From Hirsutella rhossiliensis (Eukaryota; Ascomycota; Sordariomycetes; Hypocreales; Ophiocordycipitaceae): 64,000 bases of DNA. Below the pieces are notes generated by a model. It was not told the origin of the DNA. It was given only the letters and a program-made list of their open reading frames with translations, and made no database searches. Shown here piece by piece: positions 42,727-54,200 of this stretch. A program made the position numbers and the translations under genes. Where the stretch lies: NCBI RefSeq assembly GCF_020360975.1, contig NW_025408685.1:372001-436000 (forward strand), written 5' to 3'. Each line of letters starts with the position of its first letter. Positions within the stretch are counted from its first letter, which is position 1.

Positions 42727-44564
42727 AGCGAGTGGCGCGAACAAGCGAGTGGCGCAGGGGACCGCGACCACGCGACTGCCCCCGTTCAAACCCGCGTTTC
42801 TCTACCACAAAAAAATGGGATCGGGAACCCAAGAGAGTCGATTGATTCTAGCCATTCGGGCTATCCAAAATGATCCAAATCTCAAGGTCCGTGCTTCAGC
42901 TAGAATCTACAGCGTCCCGGAAACGACGCTTCGTCGCCGACTCAGCGGCCGGCCCTCACGACGCGATACCGCGCCCAAATCACGGAATTTGACCGACCTT
43001 GAGGAAACTACAATTGTTCAATATGCCTTGGACCTAGATGCGCGATCGTTCCCTCCCCGGCTTTGTGGAGTGGAAGACATGGCCAATCGACTGCTCGCCG
43101 AGCGCGACGCGCCTAGCGTCGGGAAGCGCTGGGCCTCCAACTTCGTAAAGCGACAACCGCAGCTCCGGACGCGCTTCTTTCGCAGATACGACTACAAAAG
43201 GGCTCGGTGTGAAGATCCGGAGATCATCCGTGGCTGGTTTGCCCTTGTACGCAACACAATCGCGAAGTACGGCGTCGCGGAGTCGGATATCTACAACTTC
43301 GACGAGACCGGCTTTATGATGGGCATCATCTCGACAGGCATGGTCGTCACAAGTGCAGACAGGCCTTCAAACACGAAATTAGCGCAGCCTGGAAATCGGG
43401 AATGGGTTACCGTGATCCAGGGTGTCAATTCCCAAGGCTGGACTATCCCACCGTTCATCATTGTTTCGGGCAAGTGCCACCTCTCGACCTGGTACGAGGA
43501 CAGCGATATACCGCGAGACTGGGTGATCTCCACGTCTGATAACGGTTGGACCACAAATGAGAGAGGCCTGGAATGGATTCGACATTTTGACAGGCACACC
43601 AAACCGCGCTCTTCGGGCAACTATCGCCTCCTCATCCTTGACGGCCATGAGAGTCACCACTGACGGACTTCGAGCTCTACTGCAAGGGGAACAACATCGT
43701 CACGCTCTGTATGCCTCCTCATTCTTCTCATATACTCCAGCCTCTGGACGTTGGATGTTTTGGCCCGCTCAAGCAAGCGTATGGCCGGCAAATCGAGAAG
43801 AAGATGAGGGCCGGTACAAGCCACATCACCAAAGAGGACTTCTTTCCCGCGTTTTTCGCGGCATTCCAGGAGGCAATGACAGAAAAGAACATCCAGTCAA
43901 GTTTTCGAGGGGCAGGAATTGCTCCGCTTGACCCTGACGCTGTGATTTCCCGCCTGGATGTGAAGCCACGGACGCCGACACCCTCGGAAGAGGGTCACGG
44001 AAGACCCGAACCCTGGGTTTCTAAGACGCCAAACAACCCGACTGAAGCGAGCTCCCAGACGGATTTTATCAAGGGGCGAATCTCTCGTCATCAGAATAGC
44101 TCGCCGACATCTATTTATGAAGCTGTCGACCGGCTTTCGAAGGGGGCGCGGGGAATCATGCATCAGATTGCCCTGCTTAAGTCTGAAAACCGGATCCTTC
44201 GAGAGGAGAATGAGATACTCAGCCGGCGTCGAAAGGCCAAAAAGTCGCGTCTCCGAAAGGGAGGGAGCATGACACTATCCGAGGGACAGGATCTGCAGGC
44301 TCAGAACGAGATGGATGCGCAGTTGAGGCAGGAAATGAGGCAAAATGGCGGTCGCAAGTCGAGGAGAGTAGTGAAGGAACAGCGCTGTGGCGTCTGTGGC
44401 AAGACAGGACATAACGCACGAAATTGTGAGATAGTAGTGGAAATGTCTGAGGAAGACGACTCCGATTGATTTCAATTGATTCCAGGTGTTTTGGTTGATT
44501 TATTGGGGATGAGAGTCGCCTAGTTACCATGTGGCGCGCCACTCGCTTGTTCGCGCCACTCGCT
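42727..44564 (+). mobile_element. pogo/Fot1-type transposon at the palindrome centre
   Basis: 1,838 bp with perfect 29-bp terminal inverted repeats (42,727-42,755 and 44,536-44,564) flanked by TA on both sides (42,725-42,726 and 44,565-44,566). Each inverted repeat contains AGCGAGTGGCGC twice at a 17-bp offset. Outside the TA, both flanks continue as inverted copies of each other (CACCACCGA and TCGGTGGTG), so the element lies at the exact axis of a larger palindrome. Confidence 0.93.
42815..44469 (+). pseudogene. pogo/Fot1-type transposase, single frameshift
   Basis: Nearly intact transposase of about 550 residues. Start MGSGTQESRLILAIRAIQND at 42,815, psq HTH (VRASARIYSVPETTLRRR), CENP-B-type HTH (SVGKRWASNFVKRQPQL), and DDE core: IYNFDETGFMMG (first Asp), ISTSDNGWTTNERGLEWI, LLILDGHESHH (second Asp), MPPHSSHILQPLDVG (third Asp). 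Then a coiled coil and a C-terminal CCHC knuckle (CGVCGKTGHNARNC). One shift lies right after DGHESHH at about 43,661-43,664, where one base appears to be missing in CACCACTGAC. No other break was noticed. It may be truly inactivated or a sequencing error; it is the youngest-looking transposase here. Confidence 0.88.
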
Positions 44565-47460
44565 TATCGGTGGTGCCCGCAATTGCGTCGTAATTCACTT
44601 AGACCACGTGACCACTTATCGCCCGCAAAACGCCGCCCGTGAAATCGTGTGCAGGACGCCTGATAAGTGCATTTGATAAGTTCCCACCCGACTTATCGGG
44701 TTTCCGGCCAACCGAGCCCAGACATTCGCCCCGTAGGAAGGTTGCCCGATCGACCGAGATGGCCGCGGACGACTCGTACACGGCAGCTGACGAGCGCGCC
44801 CGTGCCGCCCGGAGGGCGGGCATCCAGGCGAAGAAGGACGAACAGCCGGCGAACACGACGCGGAGTTACGCGGCGAAGCAGCGGGAGTGGAAGGCGCGTC
44901 CCCCGGCCGGTCCTCCACTTCGATCCCTGTCACGTACGGCCCCCTAGGCGGCTAACAGACAAATGCGTATAGGCCTGGTGCCATACGCCTCGGGCTGCAG
45001 CAGACGGCTCGCTCTATAGCTGGCCCGACGGCGAGCTCGTAACGCCGGACAAGCTGGCGGCGTGGCTCAAAGAGGATATCCTGTTACGACGCGTTGTGCC
45101 GCCGCAGAAGAAGAAGCCGCGCGCGGGGAAGGGGAAACGGCAACGGCGAGGCCGTACAGGTACGGCAACAGCGCGAACAGGAGCAGCTCGAGGCCGCGGC
45201 CATGGCAGAGGCCGAAAGCCTGGCCGAAGCTTTGAGGTCCCCTGGCCGAGGCCGCCGAGCTGCTCGCTGACGACCGCGAGGGCTACGTGCCACCCACAGG
45301 CCTCGCGACGGCTGCAGTAGACCTTACCGAAGGGTCTTTGCTTACGAGGGGCACTATCGACGCCTATATCGCGGCCGTTATCGAGCCATGGAGGCTCCAG
45401 GTGGCTCACGGCAACGCGAATACGGAGAATCCCGGGCGCCGCCGTACGAGGATTCCTTGAGCAACGGGGCCGCCAGCGGGGAAGCACGACCGCGCCTCCT
45501 TTAAAGACCGCGGAAGCGACGGGATCCAGGCCGGCTACCTCCCGATGAATGGCTTCGGATCCAGGATCTCCTTCACTGGCGCCGCGTATACGCCGCAAAA
45601 CCTCCGTACGCGAGTCGACCTCCTCTTCGGCCACTACTACCTCTTACGGGGAGAACCGCCGCAAGATGGAGCTTGCAGACCTATCCCTACTCGACTATCC
45701 GCCTTCGGAGGCCCGACCCCTGTGGTTGCCTGGTAAGCCTTTACGGGACGGCAAGCTAAATAAGACGGCGAGGAAGGAGTTTATGGGCGCGCTCCGGCAC
45801 AAGGACCCCTTATTCTGTACGCAAGGGCCCTAGCACAGCTCTTCTTTGGCGCTGGCACGTCGCCGGCGAACCCCGTCCTTCCGGCGCCGTCAGGACTGGT
45901 ATCGGATCAAGGTCCTCGTCGGGCGGGACCGCGAGCAGGAGCTCGTACCCGACGCAGCTACAAGAGACCTGGCGTATCTTCGGCGCTGCCGGCCTTATCG
46001 CGTCGAAGAAGACGCACCTCCCGCGCAGGGTGGGCGCCCAGGACGCGGAGACCCATGGCACGTCGCTCGCCCAGATCTCGCAGGCCGGCCGCTGGAACCA
46101 GAGCGTGCTCTGCCAGGCATATCTTACGCACCTACCGCGGCAGTTCATGCGTATCGTCGCCGGCTTCTCGGCCTCCCGGGGACTACTCGCGCGTGCGGCT
46201 CACGAACCCCGTACGTCTTACAAAAGCAGCTGTGGCCGTGGATCGAGGAGTGGGAACCCGCTTTGAGGCGCGCGCGCGCCGGCAATGCTGGGCAGAAGGC
46301 GGTCTCGACGACGACGACCCAGCCGCTGACGGCTTCCTGCTTATGCGGCGCCTGCGTATAGTACTTCTGCAGGACCTGGCCGTCCCACAGCTCCGCTACC
46401 CGTCGCTACCGTTCTTCGCCTACGCCCTTTGGCGGGCCCGAGTGGGACGAGTTCGCCGTCGCCGTGCGGTCCACCGCGGTAGGGGCTATGGAGCCGGTAA
46501 GCCTGCTCGTACGACGCGCGCTGCCGGAACTAAGCGGCGTCATAGAGAGCACGCGGGAGGCCCTGTTACAGAATAGTCAGCGGCTCGCCATCCGGCTTGA
46601 GGCCCGGCTGGACGGGATTCAGGGCGGCCTCGATGCCCTCCTCCAAGGCAAGGTCCCTATCACCTTTACCGGCTACTTCGGAGCCGGGTCAGCAGAGGCG
46701 CTGGCCCCAGCCCCGGCCCCGGCCCCGTCAACAGTACCTACCTTGAATCTCAATACAGCCTGGCCCGGCCCCGGCCCCGCCCCAGAGCCTCTGGTACCAG
46801 GCATGCCTATCGTCACAGCCCTGGCAAGGGTCTTTACGGTGGGGACGTCTGGAAGGAGTGGAGGAAGGGTTTGCAGGTCAGAAGGCCGTACGGGAGCTGG
46901 AAGAGACGTGGGAAGCGCTGGCGCCGGGAACGGGGTCAGAGTGCAGTTCTGTCGCCGGAAGGTGATCTGGGACGAGCTGTTGGCCCGTATGGCGTCCGGC
47001 AAATGCAAGGAGGCGGCCGTTGCAGAGCTAGAGCTGTTACGCGCCGGCCGAAGCTTGAACCGACTCGTCGACGAGCTCAAACAGCGCCGACGGCGGGGCC
47101 AGGATCGGGGCCAGGCCAGGGCCAGATACGGGTACAGGTAGGGACCCCCGTGCCCGATGACCCAGGTCCAGGCCCGGGACCAGGTCCAACTCGAGGTCAG
47201 GGCCGTCGGGGGCGGAGGACCCGGCTGGGAAAGCGGACCGCCCCTCGTCGACGTAAGCCAGCCGCCTCGTAGAGTCTTTATACATATTTATATCCATGTA
47301 ACTAGACATATTTTTGAGGATCAAAGGGCCGTAGGATCAGTGCATTACTATCTCGCAGTTCGTGCGCGGCGCCGGGCACTTATCAGATGGTAGATATGTA
47401 ATCGCATACGATTTCCCGAAATTACTCCGCAAATCGACCCCACGATAAGTCCTGCTTATC
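44565..47460 (+). mobile_element. Crypton-like element, right arm of palindrome
   Basis: Inverted copy of 39,662-42,726. Its outer end, CTTATCG then TCCTGCTTATC at 47,460, mirrors the left outer end. Beyond it the sequence is a hAT transposase fragment, whereas beyond the left arm it is a MULE, so the two flanks do not match. Confidence 0.75.
44759..47270 (+). pseudogene. Crypton-like tyrosine recombinase with GCR1_C-like domain (right arm)
   Basis: Inverted duplicate of the gene at 40,028-42,533. Start MAADDSYTAADERARAARR at 44,759. A probable 79-bp GC-AG intron at 44,894-44,972 (CTAAC near 44,951) joins QREWK to AWCHTPRAAADGSLYSWPDG in phase. Downstream the same YR blocks (KKTHLPRR, ISQAGRWNQS, AYLTHLPRQFMRI) and the GCR1_C-like block (FCRRKVIWDELLARM) are readable. 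It has its own small deletions, so it is separately broken. Confidence 0.68.
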
Positions 47461-47462
47461 GG

Positions 47463-48047
47463 TGCGCTGTCGCATTGCATCCGGCGAATAAGTTTGCTTA
47501 CTTCGAACTTGAGTGGAGTCACAACAAGCAGTGGATCAGTGAGGCAAAGAGCGTGGTTCAAGAAGTTTTCGCAGAATACGAAGACGCATACATGGAAGCG
47601 GACGCTGCGGACCATGAGGAGGCTTCGTCGCTGGCCCTAGGAGAAGTCGTCGCTGATAAGGCTGGCGATGATCTCGTCGCCCTTGACCCACTCCAGGAAG
47701 CTCGCAAACGCCGACAGATGCTGGCTGAGCTTGCGGCGTCCGGCAAGGGAAGGAGGAAAAGAGCGAGACTAACTTCTGAGCTCGACGAGTTTATGGCTAG
47801 GAATAACAAGGCTGATTCGGAAGTCGAAGATCCCTTGCAATGGTGGATCTGTCATGCGGCAGACTACCCAGTTCTGTCGCAAATGGCTTTCGACTTGTTC
47901 ACTTGTCCAGCAATGAGTGCTGAATGTGAGCGGGTTTTCTCTCAGACCAAAAAGGTCATCACGGATGAGCGGAATCGCCTCAGCTCCAACACCGTGGCAG
48001 CTATCGAATGCCAAAAGCACCTACTTCGATCTGGCATGCTATCGTAG
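47463..48047 (+). pseudogene. hAT transposase C-terminal fragment (different family)
   Basis: About 190 codons from a hAT transposase: AVALHPANKFAYFELEW, a helical linker, then the dimerisation domain DPLQWWICHAADYPVLSQMA and SAECERVFSQTKKVITDERN, stop at 48,047. The frame is open up to the palindrome edge with no start codon, so it was cut by the junction at 47,460. Its sequence differs from hAT copies 1 and 2 (SIAPMSTETERLFSKAK), so it represents another family. The N-terminal part is not in the window. Confidence 0.85.
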
Positions 48048-48262
48048 TCATGCTCGAGGAGCACTTTTTTTCCCCTCGTCCCAAGGTCACAGGCGGACAA
48101 GATATAGAGATCACTCAAGCAAATCGGCTCCCGGAGTCAAGTAATGTCAACCAACCAAGTAAAGCACAGCCATTTCTTCGAGTAAACCAAGTCGAGTAAA
48201 CGGATCCTTCAACCAAGTCAAGTAAGGGTGTCATTTTCTGCTTTACTTGGTTGATGGACACA
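48048..48262. other. hAT 3' non-coding region with CAAGTAA repeats
   Basis: After the stop, short motifs recur: CCAAGTAAA, GAGTAAACCAAGTCGAGTAAA, CCAAGTCAAGTAA and, inverted, TTTACTTGGTT. Such subterminal repeats are typical of hAT ends. A similar CAAGT-rich block lies at 56,395-56,500. The exact end is not resolved. Confidence 0.45.
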
Positions 48263-49124
48263 CTGGGCCTTCCCAGATGGCGAAAACCCGGACTACGAGG
48301 ATAGGTCTAAGTCACGGGTCGATAAGCCGAAATCGTTCGGAGGCAATCGGGACGAATTCGAACCCTTTCTTGTTCGCCTACGTGATAAATTCCGGGAGGA
48401 CCGACGCACCTTCCGCTCCGAGACGAGCCGCATGGCGTTACTCTACAGCCTACTGGAATCGAAGGCCCTTCGGGTCATCGAGACCCGATACTCGTCAGAA
48501 ACTCGCCCTTTTTCCTGCCTCGCCGAGATGATCCAAGTCTTAGAGTCCACCTTCGGTGACCCTAATGAGATCACCACCGCCGCCGACCAGCTGGCTCAGC
48601 TGGGGTTCAAGCTCAACGGTAATGTGGATATCCACGACTTCATCGCCGAATTTGACGCTCTCGCCGCCAAGTCTCAGTCCCCGCCTGCCCAGATGAAGAA
48701 TACGCTATGGCGCCACATCACTGCCGACCTCGATGCCAGCCTCCTCTCCACCGCCCGTAACCCTGCGATTACGTACGAAATGTTCTGTGAGCAGCTTAAG
48801 GACTGCGTGTATAGTAAACAGCGGAACTACCAGAGGCGGCAGGAGAAAAAGGCCAAGACGACACCCTCCAGCTCTACCAACAAGAACTGCCCACGACACC
48901 GATCTAGCGGATCTGACCGACCTAGCCAACCCGCAGTCACATCTAATAGCGCAAAACGGGCCCTTACGGACGCCGAGAAGCGCGTACACTGGGACGCCAA
49001 CACCTGCTTCGTGTGTGGGAAGATGGGGCATAAGTCTATCGAGTGCCCCAATAAGATCAACAGGATTCGTGGCGCCGACACCGATAGCAGCGACAGCAAC
49101 GATGACCACTCGGGAAAAGAGTAG
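48263..49124 (+). pseudogene. Ty3/gypsy gag fragment
   Basis: Gag of a gypsy-type LTR retrotransposon, open from about 48,263 without a start codon. It includes KSFGGNRDEFEPFLVRLRDK, a gag core (ALLYSLLESKALRVIETRY, TFGDPNEITTAADQLAQL, GNVDIHDFIAEFDALAA) and a CCHC zinc knuckle CFVCGKMGHKSIECP near 49,000-49,045, then an acidic Ser/Asp tail and stop. No LTR or reverse transcriptase is present in the window. Confidence 0.82.
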
Positions 49125-49141
49125 GACCATCACAAGTCTCC

Positions 49142-49828
49142 TTGATGGTCCCGAAGGTAGTAGAGAGAAGCAATAGCAGTAGGAAATCGTTTGCTATAAT
49201 GTCCCAGATCCAAATTGGTGGCATTAGCATCCCTGCTCTCGCCCTCTGTGATACCGGAGCCGACGCCCGCCTCCTCGTCAGTCCTCTTGTCGCTAAGCGA
49301 GCCTCTGAGCAGCTTGATGCCAAGATCTTCCCCTTGAGAAAGGAAATCCCGCTAGAAGACTACCGTGGCCGAAAGGCTGGGTCAATAAAGCAAAAGATGG
49401 TCGCCACGTTCGAAATCGACGGCCGCCTCTTCCTTAACCAGACATTTCACATCACCGAAAGCGGTCACGACGTCTTTGTTGGTCTAAAATGGCTTGGCGA
49501 GCAGAATGTCCTTCTCGACTGCGCCGCCAGGGAAATCGTCTGGCCCGACAACCTCCCCGCCCTCCCCTTCTGGACTTGCACCAGCATTCAACCGGCCACA
49601 TCAGTGATCTGCGCGTCGAGGACCGGACGACGCGGCGGCGCGAGGGGCGCCGCGGTGGTGTCGGCAAGTTGTTCACGCCCCCGACCCCATGCAGCAGCGG
49701 CCGGGCATGTCCACAATGCTTCCTTGTTCAGTGAGACCCGAATGCGCAGGCCGCAGCGATGGACTGCAGCGCCGACCAAGGCTGAAATGCACGTCGCCAC
49801 GGCTCCACAACAGGACGACGGAGCTTGA
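49142..49828 (+). pseudogene. Ty3/gypsy protease fragment
   Basis: Follows gag in another frame. The retropepsin motif LALCDTGADARLLVSPLVAK is near 49,230-49,290, with the later HDVFVGLKWLGEQNVLLDC near 49,465-49,525. After about 49,600 the translation becomes low-complexity and unrelated, so the element is probably cut there. Confidence 0.75.
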
Positions 49829-50283
49829 ACTGGCAGGAGAATATTGGACAATCGCGGCTTCGGGCCGTCGTCTGCTTGGGCCACTAATGATCCGTTCCCA
49901 GGGTAGCTTCCTGAAGAACTAGACGTGAGGCCTGTTGTTGTTCCCTTGGGGGGTCGCACCCACTGGACCTCACGCGGGGCCTAGCCGTGTGTGTACGCTG
50001 GAAGGAAACCGTCTTGCGGTGATGGCGGGCATTGTCTCCCATGAAGTCGAGGTTCTGAAGCTCCTTATCATTTTTCATTGTTCAGATGCTGCCTGTCGCT
50101 CTGCATGCGTATGGTGTCACTCTATTCGGAAAACAGCTGCCCAATTTCACCGCCCATCTTCCCCAACACCTCCAGCGCGCTCTGGAGCATCGCCTTCCCC
50201 GTCTCGCCATTTACTTCGCATATTTTTCTCCTCGTCCGCTCGTTCGAGATTGATTTCGGTCGTTGATGTTCGCGTCGCTCGAG
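49829..50283. other. Intergenic, nothing recognised
   Basis: No coding sequence supported. It covers the boundary between the gypsy fragment and the 3' side of the secreted-protein gene on the minus strand. Confidence 0.4.
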
Positions 50284-53200
50284 TCACTGGTCTCTTCGCC
50301 GTCTTTGCTGTTGCATTTTCCAGCGAACGGAGCGTGTCTTGGACTTCCTCTCGGCGTTACTCCACGCGTCTAACGCGTCGGTGGTGATGGGCTGCCAGCC
50401 TCCACCCGTCTTGCGCCGCGCAGGGCTCCGCCATCCAGCGTGCCCAAAAAGGCGAGATGGCTCGGGGGCGGCACCGGCACGGCCTTGCGTATCGCTATTT
50501 GCCGAGAGGCCGGAGCCCAGCGTGCTGTTGAGCAGATTGACGGCACAAGTATCTAGGGCCTCGATCAGCCCCATCTCCCCTGCACCTGCAAGGTAAAAGC
50601 ACGCGCAAATACAAAGACGGGAAGAATCGAGGAAGGGAAGGGGGGGGCGCGCTTTATCACTCATACAAATCTGTTCGTCGAGGAAAATCTGGCAATGATC
50701 TTTGAGCTCGCGAGGCAGTTGTTGCCCCCCACGGTACGGACAGGGAGCGGCCTGGACAGAAAGGTTGTATTCCGAAGGGAAGGTGGCGTTGCCTTGGACA
50801 ACAGAGGCGTGTATGTTGCGGTACTCGCCGTCTTCGATCAGGCCGCGGTCCCAGAGCAACTGAAGCGCGGAGTCGAAGATCTTGCTGTGAATCAGACTTC
50901 TCCAGCCTAAGAATCACCCTAGAGCCAAGCTCAGTCAACCCGCCCACTTATTTCGTTTGGCGACTCTTGGACGCCCCCTCCCGAAACCATCAGAGGGTAG
51001 CATTTGCCCACGGCTCCGCCGGTTACCAAATATTTGACATCGTCGCTCTCCAGCATGTGGAGGCCCTTTTCAGGGTCGCTCGCCAAGAAGACCTTGGGCC
51101 CACTGCCATCGGTAAAGTCGCAGATCGTCGGGTACAGCACGTTGCCATCCACATCCACACCCAGGTAATACGACTTGTCGGGCATGCTCTCGTCAGTGTA
51201 GAGCGCCAGGACGATGACGACGCCCGACCGCGTCACCTCGTTGTCAGCCCGCAGTCGCAGACGGGACACGCCGAGCGTGCTCATTGTAGTTGCGTCGTAG
51301 TGCATCAGCTTGCGCGCGCCGTCAGAGGCTATCGAGTTGTCTCGGCCGATCGGGAACAGCTCGGAGCAATCGGGGTTGCGCTCGCCCTCGGCGTCGGCGG
51401 CGTACAGGTTGCCGTTGCCGCACGACACCACCATGGCTTTGCCTCCTGGGGTGACGAGACGAGCGTAGTTGAACCCATTCACGTCGCTGTATGACGATTC
51501 GTTCAAAGGCTCCGGCGCCGAGGTGACGTATTTGGATCCGTGAGCCGGGTACTCCCTCGTCAAGTCGGAGACAGAGTCGGGTGGCAGCGCCAACGGTTCT
51601 GACCTCTTTGACTTGGATTCAGTGACGTTAAAGGGTTGTGACGGTCCCTTATAAGCAGGCAAGCTGTATAGAGTCGTGTCAGCGAGATCAAGGACAGATC
51701 AAATTCACATCGTGGCGAGTAGGGGGATAAAGCATGGATAGGGGCAGAGGAATCTCACGCGAAGCATTTGCGAACCAGCTCACGATCTCCAGTATCGTGC
51801 AGGTTGACTGTTTCTAAATCCACCACGTTGATAAATACCTTGTTGCGCCATGTGATTTGGGTGCTGATGCCGGCGCAGCCGTCTCGCTCCTTGAATCCGG
51901 CCGAGAAGGATCCGGTATCCGCCAGGCTCATGGCCGCAGCGGCCTGAGCAGTCGCCTTGATTGAAGGTTCGTAGATAATGGCCACCGTCTTGTGCCACTC
52001 GCTGATTGCAAGGCCGCACTCGAGGCCGACGGGCAGCGCCAGGGAGGCCGACAGAATAATCTCTCCCTCGGCCTCCAAGGTGGGCTTGAAGTAGGGCTCC
52101 CAGCCGCTCTTCTCGTTCTTGGACGAGTCGACAATGTCGACGACAACGCGGGCTGCTTGCAGGCCCACCTCGGCGCCGGCCAGCAACCTGCCCTTGGCCG
52201 CCGCCTCGAGCCCGACGCGCGTGCCGACCGACACTTGCGGGGCGATGGTGACGACGCCGTAGTTGAGGCCCGGCAGGCCCACCCTGAGCAGATCCGTCGA
52301 GAGCTCGGACTTGTAGCGGATGTGGGCGTCGACGCCGAGTTTCAGTCCAAAGTGCATGTCCGTGTTGAGCTCGACCCTGCCCTCGGTGATGCCGTGCAGC
52401 ATGCTCCAGCTCGCCTTGCCGGCGATACTCGCCTTGCCCCTGGCGCCGCAGTCGACGCAAAAGATGTTGAGATACTTGGTCACGTCGCCCTCGGCCTTGG
52501 GGGAGCCAAACGACTTGAGCAGGATGGCGTTGCCCCATGGCGAAACGACCGCCTGGGCGCCACTGTCCACGAGCTTGTTGGCCTCCGAATTTTTGTTGCT
52601 GGGATCGGGTAGATCCCACGAGAACTCCTTTTTGTAGCCGCCCGAGAAATTGACGGCCTCGGCAACCTTCTCGTAGGCGTCGCTGAAGACTTTCTCGACG
52701 GTGTTGACCGCACCAGACCAAGTCGACGACCAAAAGCCCCTCTTCACGAGGAGGTCGCGCTGGTGCCTCCTCGAGAACGCGGCCGTCCTGTTCAAGCCGT
52801 GACCAGATGACTGTGGAGCGGCTCCCAAGTCGAGCCCGGGCGCCAGGTCGTTCAAGAGGGCCCTGCTTTTGTCGCCCAGGGGCTCGTAGCCGAGGCCATT
52901 GTCGAGGTCCATGTCAAAGTATTCACCCAGGCAGGCTGAGGGAAGGCCGTACTTTGCATCGGACGGCGCGGCACAGGGGGGCCGTCCAGAAGGCTTGCTC
53001 GCGCCGGAGCGGGAGCGGGAGCGGGAGCTCGGAGTTGAAGTGGGGCCGGCGTTCCAGCTAAAGTCCGGCCCCGCGCCTTTCTCACGGTCAGACTGTGCGG
53101 CGCCGTTGCCGTTCCGGGGGCTCCACCAGCCCCATTCCGTGTCACCGCCCGAGGTGATATCGTCCGGGTGCTTGGACTGGCCACGAGCGACAATTGTGGG

Positions 53201-54182
53201 GATGCTACTCGAGGCATCCACCTCGAGGCTCGACACGTCGAAGTAGCATCGCTGACCCTTTTCGTAGTCCCCGCATTCCTTGGCGTATGCGATCAAGATC
53301 AAACCGTCCTTGGCGGACCAGGTGTTGGATGCGTGCTCAAAGGCTTCTTGGCTGTTGAACGTCACCGCCAAGCTGTCTGCACCAACGCTGCTGACCGACA
53401 CATGGTCCGAGTGGTCCAGGTTGACAGACTGGCTAATGAAGTAGTAGGAAACAAAGGCAAAGGCGCCAGCCTTGGCAGGGTCTATTTAAACATACCGTTA
53501 GAGCCAACGATATACGGACGGCTGTCACGTCAGGAGTGCAGCAACGTTCAAGTGAACACGTACCAGAGTTACCATAGAACATCTGGGAGGCCTTGCCCGG
53601 AAGGATAGGCTTGACGTTTTCCGACGGCTTCGTATCAAATGTCCAATGAATGTCGGGCAATAGGGTAGTTTGGGGTCCACCGGTCGTGGGTGACTGGGTC
53701 GCTCGTTCCGCCCTGGAGCTGCTTCGATTTTGAGCCGTTGGGGTTGAGGAGATAACGTGCGTCGAGTGCAGCAAGGTTGGTAAGGGATGTCCATGGGCTG
53801 CGGACCGGGTGGCTTGTGCGCCTACAGTGCTGCCTCGGTTTTGGTTCGCAGGGGTCAAGGTAGTCAAGGAGACAACAGGCGTCGATTGCACCAAGGTGGT
53901 TGAGGGCTGCGCAAGAGTGGCAGACTGGGTTGCATGTGCTCCCACAGAGCTGCTCTGGTTCCGGCCTTCAGCAGGCACAGGGGTAGAGGAGACGAGGGGC
54001 CTGCTCGTGTGACAGCCATAGCTGCTGGAGCAGTCCTCGGAGCTGCAAGCCTGCTCGCTTTGCTCAATCGGAATAGGGGAGGAGGTATTGGAATACAGCG
54101 GCCCTGAAGCGGAAGCCGGCAGTGCGTGGGCTGCGGCCACTGTGCCGAGGAGGGCCGCACATGCCTTGGGAATGGACGGCAT
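50284..54182 (-). CDS. Secreted protein with DUF7029- and DUF7223-like regions
   Basis: Large host gene, intact by eye. Start MPSIPKACAALLGTVAAAHA at 54,182 (an upstream in-frame Met is at 54,200), a good signal peptide, followed by a Ser/Thr-rich stalk with repeats around STVGAQATRSA-like segments. A probable intron at 53,482-53,563 joins FYGNS to DPAKAGAFAFVSYYF. The 1.7-kb exon carries a DUF7029-like part (VSVSSVGADSLAVTFNSQEA), Ser/Arg/Pro linker, and a DUF7223-like part (FCVDCGARGKASIAGKASW). A second intron (51,664-51,758) leads in phase to LPAYKGPSQPFNVTESK and NGFNYARLVTPGGKAM. Two further introns (50,907-50,947, only 41 nt, and 50,586-50,666) are suggested at the 3' end; that part is less sure. 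The domain names rest on my recognition of the family; function is unknown, probably cell-surface or extracellular. Confidence 0.8.
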
Positions 54183-54200
54183 TTTGACGACGGAATCCAA

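Noticed and set aside
39662..47460. Starship giant element captain
   Set aside because: The recombinase motifs and the GCR1_C-like tail fit Crypton-type proteins; I saw no DUF3435 captain pattern and no cargo-style layout.
51780..52733. Long Gln/Arg-rich frame on the minus strand inside the DUF7223 gene
   Set aside because: It is a +1 shadow of the real exon in GC-rich DNA; composition is low-complexity and no splice or start supports it.
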